Source: Bombyx mori (lineage: Eukaryota > Arthropoda > Insecta > Lepidoptera > Bombycidae). Taken from it: a stretch of DNA of 64,000 nt. Below, piece by piece: positions 56,734-64,000 of the stretch (position 1 is its first letter; each line of letters starts with the position of its first letter). The notes beneath the pieces are model-generated. The model had not been told where the DNA came from. It worked only from the letters and a program-made list of their open reading frames with translations, and searched no databases. The stretch lies in the NCBI RefSeq assembly GCF_030269925.1, contig NC_085121.1, positions 4,419,501 through 4,483,500 on the forward strand. Direction: 5' to 3'. The position numbers were made by a program, and so were the translations under genes.

Positions 56734-58794
56734 AATAGTAATCTGCTTACAAATAATCAATGTGTTTGTACGAACTCTTATAAAATTCGACAGCATAATT
56801 TTCAAATAGCACATATCACGGCGACATCCAATAACGCATATTTTATTCTAAAATTTGACTACAAACATCCTGAGCTTTTAAAACACGCATATGAATGCGT
56901 TTTTTAGCGACTCGTTTAATAATTCACAAACTTATTCAAATACATGTTTAATCTTTCATGAATTCCTTTTAAAAGCTATTTCTGAATACACAATTATGTT
57001 TGACAGCCAAAATAATGTGTATTGAACAAGTCGAGAATAATTATTTAAACAATTCAAATGCAGATTTCCTAATTGTCCCTTTATGTGATGTCTCACTTCT
57101 CGTGCCATTGTCAAATCGGCGCGTTTTCGATTGAAGTACAATTCAATTATTTTCATATGAAACATTAAACAGCTTTATAGATAGTGTTCTTTTCGATTTT
57201 TACGATTCTAAAACATTATTAAAACTCTTTTTATGGTTAAATCTCGCGGTTTTTATTGTCATTCTATTATAATGTTTTCCGATCTTTCGAATACTTTGGG
57301 TTTTCGTTATCAGGGATGACTGAAGTTCTATTCGTCGATATTTGAAAATTGTTGTGACTACCGTCAATTTTTTTTAAAGAATTATTTTTAGACTATTACG
57401 TTACAGCTCTATTGATATACGATATCAGCTGTTGAATAGAATAAGTGTGAGTTGTCCGTAACTCTTGGAAGTTAGTTACTGGTCTTTTTGTGAATTTCTG
57501 TATTTGCGTTATTGTTACTTATTAGTGACTTGGCTATGCCCCTTTATTTGCTAATAATTAACAGAAACAAGGTAGGTTTTATGCTCAATCTTCAAAAGCA
57601 AAAAGAATCGGTTTGTTTTCCCTACATAAATCAATAAAAATGGTTTAGTTTCGTAGGCTTTGAATAACCTAGAAAATTTCGTTAGAAATAAAAGGGCTTT
57701 ATCATGTTAAAAACTTATGCAAATGAATTATCTCATTCAATCACGACAAAGCTAAATTAATTATTAATCACACACAAGCGGCAGCGTAATTTTTTCAACT
57801 TCTCAACGAACTGTCTCTGTTTATTTAAGTATTTCAACCTGTTGCAAGCCCACAGCGGTTAAAGTAAAATCAACTTATCGACCCACGCAAGAAGGTCTAT
57901 AATGAAATTTGATTATACGATGGAAAAAATACTTCAAAAGGAAACATTAAGGGTAAACTCAATTTGGCGATGCGTCAAACGGTATTACCTAATACGAGAG
58001 CCGTGAGTTTTCGTCTTTCGAAATTCTCCCCCCACTCTTGACGTGAATTATGATTGAAACCTGCAAAAATAATACTCTCCGTTGCCGTTTTGTTTACGTT
58101 TCACGACAAAAATTCCACGACGATTGAGAATTTTCCGCTTGATCTTTCCCACTGTAATCAACTTCGCTGAATCGTGTTTGTAATTTTTGTTTTGTTTACA
58201 ACCAAATATACAGGGTGACTTGTAATTCGACGTATTCCTCTTGGGATGTGATAATACATCTAATTTCCAACAAAATTAACCCTGATGTCCCTAATACCAA
58301 AGTGTCTCGTTATCGAGATATTCAATATTGTTCGTTTTGTTTTAAAAAAATCCGAATTAACTGCAAAAAAATCATTAAATAAAATGCTAGATTAGTGTTT
58401 TGAATTAAGTTGTTTGAATTTTTATCAGCAACTAACATTTTTATTAATACTAATGGCACGAATGTCAAACATTTTAAAATAGCAAGTGATTTCTTATAAA
58501 ATTTTGTTTTGATTCTCTAATTTGGTCGATAAAAAACTGGATTTATTTTGAAAAATCAAATAAACACTATAGGATGATTTATACGTAATAAATTATTTAA
58601 GATGACGTTTACATCCTGTAATGAAATGCAATTAAGATAAGGCTATATACTGGTATCGTTTTTGTTTGTTTCACTAAAGTATAGAACAATATTGAATTAA
58701 ATATAATATGTAAATAAATATGTATGCATAAATAATTATGTAAATATGTAAATAATAATGTTGGTATTTATTATTATTACGTAAACGTATGAGC
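56734..58794. other. Longest repeat-free stretch; no recognised feature
   Basis: About 2.06 kb of AT-rich DNA without any repeat family seen elsewhere in the window and without a convincing frame. It would be the best part of the window to align to other Lepidoptera. Confidence 0.4.
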
Positions 58795-59142
58795 GAACTG
58801 ACGGCCGACTGTTGAGTGGTTATGGAGCCCATACACATCTTAGTGCCAATGTTGTCATTCACCTTGAAACTAGTTGCGACTTGAGGTCTTGATTTTTAGG
58901 CACACAATACACATCACAAGCTAAAAAGATACACAAAAAATAACCATAAGTAAAAGAAAATTGCGGGTTTGATTTTCATTACACGATGTTATTGTTATCG
59001 TGGAAGTCATTCGCAAACGTGTGTTTAGTGCGTATCTTATTAACTAAAAAAATGAGTACCTCCCTGCGGAATTTAAGCAACGGCACTGTCGCATCGCTCG
59101 AACCGAGTATACTGGAAGTCTTATCCTTTACGCCACGACGAC
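58795..59142 (-). repeat. Old Bm1 SINE with head, middle missing
   Basis: 3' part at 58795-58900 (TATGGAGCCCATACACATC), then the head half at 58960-59142 (TGCGGGTTTGATTTTCATTAC to CCTTTACGCCACGACGACTT). The central part is replaced by unrelated AT-rich sequence. Confidence 0.75.
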
Positions 59143-59193
59143 TTGTATGCAGAAGGTTTTATATTCAGAAAAGTAATATATAAATATTAAAAA

Positions 59194-59406
59194 CTAGCGA
59201 CCCGCCATCGCTTCGCTTAGGAAACATTAAAACACACATGAAACAAAAAAAAAATTTTTTTTTTTTTTTTAAAAGTAGCCTATGTTCTTCAGGGACAATG
59301 TCGGCTTCTAATGGAAAAAGAATTTTTCAAATCGGTCCAGTAGTTTCGGAGCCTATTCGAAACAAACAAACAAACAAATCTTTCCTCTTTATAATATTAG
59401 TATAGA
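59194..59406 (-). mobile_element. Helitron-like element (short form)
   Basis: Nearly identical to 19268-19483. Minus-strand TC at 59406-59405, CTAG at 59197-59194. Confidence 0.7.
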
Positions 59407-59561
59407 TATATGTATGTAATAAAGAATGTGCCTATAAAATATTCTTATATTCTTCAATATTCTTATATTCTTAAAACTTAAGTGAATTTTGTTTAAACCA
59501 ACATGACGTTCGTTGGTCGACTTCGTTGTATACATCCCGATCATTGAATTTACAAATGAAC

Positions 59562-59829
59562 TTTTTTTTTATTTTTTTTTATTGCTAAGATGTGTGGACG
59601 AGCTCACAGCCCACCTGATATTAAGTGGTTACTGGAGCCCATAGACATCTACAACGTAAATGCGCCACCCACCTTGAGATATAAGTTCTAAGATCTCAGT
59701 ATAGTCACAACGGCTGCCCCACCCTTACCGAAACGCATTACTGCTTCACGGCAGCAATAGGCAGGGTGGTGGTACCTACCCGCGCGGACTCAAAAGAGGT
59801 CCTACCACCAGTAATTACGCAAATTATAA
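59562..59829 (-). repeat. Bm1 SINE, 5'-truncated
   Basis: Minus-strand copy from the T-rich tail to AATTACGCAAATTATAA. It lacks CAAAC in the CTTCAAACCGAAA block. Confidence 0.92.
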
Positions 59830-60450
59830 CTGTTACCGTCCATTATAATTATTAGGGCAGTCGTTTGTTGACCGGTTATTGCCATAGCGACCACACCAAC
59901 GAAAAACTTACCCGGTTTATGATCAACCTTCATCGCGGTAAGTGTCACAAAGTCTACAAAGGCACTATCCACAAATTTGACGCGTTCGTCAAGTGTTTAT
60001 GACGGGGCGGACGACACTTTATTAATTTTATGGTCAAGGTAGTAAAAAAGAAATCACTATACAGCCAAACGTATAGGATGAATTTCATAAAAGACACTTA
60101 ATGTTTTCTCATCGTTATAAAACTTCATAAAAATACCAAACTCAACCAGTATTTACAATAAACAATATTTTTAGTCTCTTTATCAAAACTATTGTTAGTC
60201 CTCAAGATTTCGATTTATTTTGTATCTTACATTTTCTGTTTTTTTTTTTTATATTAAAAATATTTTTCTGATAAAGTTTTAAAAGTCGGGTGGACATTGT
60301 TTTGAAATTGAGATGTTGATATCATCTCAAGATGTTAGGCGGCTATCAGGCCGTAAAGTATTTGGATGATGGATTCTGGAAAGCTGGTAACCATATAGCT
60401 GTTACATATAGTAGTATACTTGATGTTTCCTAATGATGTATTTTAAATTA
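59830..60450. other. No recognised feature
   Basis: AT-rich spacer. Nothing recognised. Confidence 0.4.
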
Positions 60451-60867
60451 TCTATACTTCTATACTAATATTATAAAGAGGAACGATTTGTTTGTTTGTT
60501 TGTATTGAATAAGCTCCGAAACTACTGAACCGATTTGAAAAATTATTTCACTATTTGGAAGCCACACTATTCCCGAGTGACATAGGCTATATTCTTTTTT
60601 TTTAATTAGGGATCCTTACTAAAACTCCAATAATGTTATGAAAATTAGACAAATAATAATATAAAAATAATAATAAAATAGATCAAAACAAATATTATTT
60701 AAATGAAAATAAATGTTCATTAAAATAATGATAATTATTCAAACTACCTTTATAATTTTCTATTTTTAAAAACCTGACCCAAATATAAGGGTCAATGTGT
60801 GTGTATTATAATTTTTTATTTTGAAATTTTTGTTAAAGATCCGAGCGAAGCCGGAGCGGGCCGCTGG
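60451..60867 (+). mobile_element. Helitron-like element (GAGGAAAGATTTG family)
   Basis: Starts TCTATACTTCTATACTAATA and ends GGGCCGCTGG|T; CTGG fits CTRR. About 417 bp. The middle (60650-60800) is AT-rich and differs from the 4128 copy. Confidence 0.65.
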
Positions 60868-61366
60868 TTTATTATAAATTGAGTGGCACCAATCGAAAAA
60901 TTACAATATCAGTTTACAATCAATCAATATTTCAATCAATAAATAAATAAATCAATTACTCAATATTTATGGGCTTGTATATTGTATATATGTATTGTTG
61001 TATATAACATGTACAGCCACTTGTATATACGCTATATTTTACCTCAAGCGTTACTCCTTATCTGAAACTTTCTTTTTTACGTCGCCCACATTTTTTACAC
61101 TGCCTTTATTTTTAAAACTCGTTGTAGGGCTGTCAAATGTGATGCAATATTCATGAATTTTATGCCGTAAATGAATGTATACAAAATACATTAACTGCAA
61201 TAATTACACCAAAACTTTATTTAAAAATAATAATGAAACGGTAGTGTTGCCATTGTAACAAAATATAAATTTAGAAGTATGAATTTTACACTGTTATTTT
61301 ATAATTCATAATAGTAAATATTTAGTGGTGGTAGGGCGTCTTGTATTGGTATCACATCCGTGATAC
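60868..61366. other. No clear feature
   Basis: AT-rich. GTGGTGGTAGGGCGTCTTGT at 61326-61345 is a small Bm1-like trace next to the LINE tail. Confidence 0.4.
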
Positions 61367-64000
61367 TTTTTTTTTTTTTTTTTTTTTTTTTATTGCCTTT
61401 GTAGGCAGACGGGCATACGGCCCACCTGATGGTGAGTGGTTACCGTCGCCCATGGACTTCAGCAATGCCAGGGGCAGAGCCAAGCCGCTGCCTACCGCTT
61501 AATACTCTCCACAAGCCTCGTTTGAAGAAGGACATGTCATAGCGCTCGGGAAACACCGAGGAGGGGAGCTCATTCCATAGCCGGATGGTACGTGGCAAAA
61601 AAGATCTCTGGAAACGCACTGTGGATGACCGCAGTGGCTCCAGGTAGTATGGATGAACTCTACTCCGGTGGCGGGCGGTGCGATGGTAAAAACGAGATGC
61701 TGGTATCATCTCGAACAATTCCTCAGAGCACTCCCCATGGAACATACGGTATAAAATACAGAGGGAACCGAAGTCCCTCCGCAGACCCAGAGGCTCCAAA
61801 CGATCCGAGAGAATGGGATTATCGACAATCCGAACGGCCCTCCTCTGTATGGAGTCAAATGGAAGAAGCTGGTATTTGGGAGCCCCGGCCCAGAGATGGG
61901 AGCAGTACTCCATGCGAGGCCGGACTTGTGCTTTATAAAGCAAAAGTCTTTGTCCAGGCGTGAAGTACCGCTTCGCTCTGTTGAGGACTCCCAGCATTTT
62001 GGACGCCAACTTGGCTTTGCCTTCCAAATGACTCCGAAACTGGACATCGCTCGAAACGTCGACCCCAAGTATCCCGATACTCTCGGAAGGTTGCAGGGAT
62101 ACTCCTTGGAATTGCGGCGCCATGACAAAGGGGTCCTTCTTCGCAGTGAACGCGCAAACTTGTGTCTTTATCGGGTTGAATTGAACCAAGTTCAATTCAC
62201 CCCATTCGGAGACTCGCCCCAGAGAGTTCTCCACTTCAGACACAAGTTTTGATCGTCTCTCTTGCACCACGCTCCGAGAGAGACTCTGATGGCCGATATA
62301 TCGCGCATCCCCCGTGCTGTCATCCGCATAGCAATGCATGCCATCAATAGACAGCATGTCATTGATATACAGGATGAAAAGCGTGGGGGAGAGCACCGAA
62401 CCTTGTGGAACGCCAGCGTTGATGGTCATGGTATCAGAACAGTCACCGTCTACAACGACCGTGATGCTCCGCCCATCCAAAAAGCTAGCGATCCACTTGC
62501 AGAGACCCTCGGGGATTCCGTAAGATGGTAACTTCGATAGAAGTGCCCTATGCCAGACCCTGTCGAAGGCCTTCGCGATATCAAGGCTCACAGCAAGAGC
62601 CTCGCCCTTGCTCTCCAAGGCTTCAGCCCACCTGTGAGTAAGGTATACAAGAAGATTGCCAGCTGAGCGACCGTGACGGAAACCGTACTGTCGGTCACTG
62701 ATCAGCTGGCGATCTTCAAGATACTTCAGGAGTTGTGTATTTATAATTCGCTCCATCACCTTGGGAAGCAAGGAAGTTATCGCGATAGGCCTGTAGCTCG
62801 ATGGGTCCGACCGGTCACCCTTCTTGGGGATAGGGTGGACGTGGGCGGTCTTCCATGAAAACGGAACCCTGTTAGTGCAATAAGAGAGGCGATACAAACG
62901 CGTTAGCGCAGGTGTCAGCTCAGGGGCGCACGTTTTCAAAACCACTGCGGGGATGCCGTCTGGCCCACTCGACTTATGGACGTCCAGGAGTCGGAGCTCC
63001 CGCCTGACTGCACACTGTGTGAAGCAGATATCCGGCAGGGAGCTATCACACCGGGGGATGTTCGGTGGTGTGGCACCCCCGTCGTCCACAGTCGAGTTCG
63101 AGGCGAAGAGTTTGACCAGAAGGTCAGCCTTCTCTTTCGCGCTGTGGGCCAGATTGTCATCGGACTTGCGCAGTGGTGGGAGACTAGACCTGCAAAAGTT
63201 TCCTTCTGCAGCTTTGGCGAGCGACCAAAAAGCACGGCTCCCGGAGGGATAGCTCTTCAATCGCTCGCCAACTCTAGCAACTTGCTCCGACTTCGCCTTG
63301 GCAATTACCTTCTTGTAGGACCTGGAAGCGGCGTTATATTTCCGCCTTTCCCCTGAGATGTTAGAATCCCGACGTCTCCTGGCATTATCCCATGCCACGT
63401 ATGCGGACCGCTTGAGGCGTGCAGCATCCCTGCTGGCATTGTTATACCAGGGTCTGCTGCGACCCCCAACGGGCACTTCAGAGGAGGGAATAAACAATTC
63501 CATCCCCTGGAGCACCACGTCTTTAAGACGGTCCGCACAGACGTCAGGATCAGCAGAGGAAAAGCAGAACCGCCCCCATGGGTAGGATGCGTAAAATTCA
63601 CGCAATCCATCCCAATCTGCTGACATATACCGCCAAACTCTTCGATACCCGGTCGTCGTTCGACGATCAGGACGAGAGAGTGGTACGGCAGCACGAATAA
63701 GGCAGTGATCAGACGATCCAAGCGGAGCGTCGACCACCACACTGTATCCGGCCGGATCTGTGGTCAGCAGAAGGTCCAACAAAGAAGGCTCGTGCCCCTC
63801 GATATCTGGGACACGGGTGGGCTGTGTCACCAGCTGGGAGAAGCCGTAGGCCAAGGCGAAATCGTAGGCAGTCCGACCCGGGAGGTCAGTGGTTCTGGAC
63901 CCCAACCACTCTTGGTGGTGAGCGTTAAAGTCTCCAAGAACCACCACCTCCGCAGATGGGTACTGCTCAAGCACGCGGTTAGTCCCCTCTTGCACATGCT
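61367..64000 (-). mobile_element. Jockey/CR1-type non-LTR retrotransposon (LINE), 5' end beyond window
   Basis: Minus-strand element ending with a 25-nt A tail (T run 61367-61391) preceded by GGGCAATA. The 3' UTR is only about 50 bp after the ORF2 stop at 61442-61440. The ORF is open to the window edge, so ORF1, the 5' UTR and the start of ORF2 lie outside. Length, gene order and short A-tailed 3' UTR fit a jockey/CR1-type LINE; from memory it is likely the Bombyx BMC1 type, not verified. Tail-only or truncated copies occur at 362, 6478, 21982, 33560, 33946 and 54733. Confidence 0.9.
61440..64000 (-). CDS. LINE ORF2: endonuclease-reverse transcriptase, N-terminus outside window
   Basis: Uninterrupted frame of about 850 codons, still open at the right edge (the codon at 63998-63996 is CAT, so a GTG at 63995 is not a true start). 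Numbering residues from 63995: the end of the apurinic-type endonuclease domain has GDFNAHH (21-27) and SSDHCLI (94-100). A linker follows. The reverse transcriptase domain has PIPKKGDRSDPSSYRPIA, then SLDIAKAFDRVWH, GVPQGSVLSPTLF and the catalytic YADD (556-559). The C-terminal part contains CILYRMFHGECSEELFE and LPRTIRLWNELPSSVFPER. The protein nicks target DNA and primes reverse transcription there, and such enzymes commonly mobilise SINEs as well. No stop or frameshift is visible, so the copy may be recent and could be active if the 5' part is intact. Confidence 0.93.
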   Translation of the reverse strand, partial: HVQEGTNRVLEQYPSAEVVVLGDFNAHHQEWLGSRTTDLPGRTAYDFALAYGFSQLVTQPTRVPDIEGHEPSLLDLLLTTDPAGYSVVVDAPLGSSDHCLIRAAVPLSRPDRRTTTGYRRVWRYMSADWDGLREFYASYPWGRFCFSSADPDVCADRLKDVVLQGMELFIPSSEVPVGGRSRPWYNNASRDAARLKRSAYVAWDNARRRRDSNISGERRKYNAASRSYKKVIAKAKSEQVARVGERLKSYPSGSRAFWSLAKAAEGNFCRSSLPPLRKSDDNLAHSAKEKADLLVKLFASNSTVDDGGATPPNIPRCDSSLPDICFTQCAVRRELRLLDVHKSSGPDGIPAVVLKTCAPELTPALTRLYRLSYCTNRVPFSWKTAHVHPIPKKGDRSDPSSYRPIAITSLLPKVMERIINTQLLKYLEDRQLISDRQYGFRHGRSAGNLLVYLTHRWAEALESKGEALAVSLDIAKAFDRVWHRALLSKLPSYGIPEGLCKWIASFLDGRSITVVVDGDCSDTMTINAGVPQGSVLSPTLFILYINDMLSIDGMHCYADDSTGDARYIGHQSLSRSVVQERRSKLVSEVENSLGRVSEWGELNLVQFNPIKTQVCAFTAKKDPFVMAPQFQGVSLQPSESIGILGVDVSSDVQFRSHLEGKAKLASKMLGVLNRAKRYFTPGQRLLLYKAQVRPRMEYCSHLWAGAPKYQLLPFDSIQRRAVRIVDNPILSDRLEPLGLRRDFGSLCILYRMFHGECSEELFEMIPASRFYHRTARHRSRVHPYYLEPLRSSTVRFQRSFLPRTIRLWNELPSSVFPERYDMSFFKRGLWRVLSGRQRLGSAPGIAEVHGRR

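Noticed and set aside
61592..63585. Many plus-strand and alternate-frame open frames of 60-145 codons
   Set aside because: They are shadows of the LINE ORF2 on the minus strand.
63993..63995. GTG as start codon of the LINE ORF2
   Set aside because: The frame is open upstream to the window edge and these enzymes have a longer N-terminal endonuclease. The apparent start is an edge effect.
1..64000. CRISPR arrays, phage genes, operons or bacterial defence systems
   Set aside because: No regular short repeat-spacer array, no tightly packed genes and no ribosome-binding sites. The DNA is clearly insect nuclear sequence.

Overview
The window looks like a piece of a lepidopteran nuclear genome, almost certainly silkworm (Bombyx mori or its sister B. 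mandarina). The basis is about 30 copies of the tRNA-derived SINE known as Bm1, a Bombyx hallmark, which carry the conserved block reading GGTGGACGAGCTCAC on the minus strand. Background DNA is AT-rich. There is no bacterial gene organisation, operon, CRISPR array, rRNA gene or complete host gene.

Most of what can be read is transposable-element DNA in layers. (1) Bm1 SINEs lie throughout, from fresh 3' fragments to very decayed copies; full-length copies with the tRNA-like head are at 3261-3649, 23617-24040 and 50917-51260. (2) A long jockey/CR1-type LINE runs off the right edge (61367-64000, minus) with an 851-codon open frame carrying endonuclease and reverse transcriptase signatures and a 25-nt A tail. 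A young truncated copy lies at 21982-22386, with several tail-only copies elsewhere. (3) C-terminal fragments of RTE-type LINEs are at about 12.8, 21.5, 22.8, 35.9, 38.9 and 52.7 kb. (4) About 18 short non-autonomous elements have Helitron-like ends (5'-TC, 3'-CTAG or a close variant, mostly between A and T, no target duplication). Two of them sit inside another Helitron-like copy with the empty site recoverable from paralogues. (5) DNA transposons: a dead Tc1/mariner element at 39.8-41.8 kb split by a Bm1 and partly duplicated in tandem, a decayed mariner near 21 kb, and a hAT-type MITE at 20170-20400 with a perfect 8-bp target duplication.

Host coding signal is sparse. The best candidate is a GC-rich 207-bp minus-strand internal exon (27882-28088) with an AG acceptor, a GTGAGT donor and symmetric phase. 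A weaker candidate is a minus-strand terminal exon (26739-26971) about 0.9 kb downstream of it. A GC-rich block at 9450-10250 contains two adjacent perfect palindromes, one a full cAMP-response-type TGACGTCA site, and could be a promoter/CpG-island region. The window is therefore probably intronic or intergenic DNA around one or more long-intron genes.

I did not find an undescribed multi-gene system. The most interesting items are nested-insertion histories: Helitron in Helitron, SINE in mariner, mariner with duplicated flank, LINE tail in Helitron, SINE in SINE. A long inverted repeat at 24.5-24.9 kb, a strong hairpin at 35.9 kb and the candidate exons are also worth checking. Family names come from sequence features and memory, not from a search.
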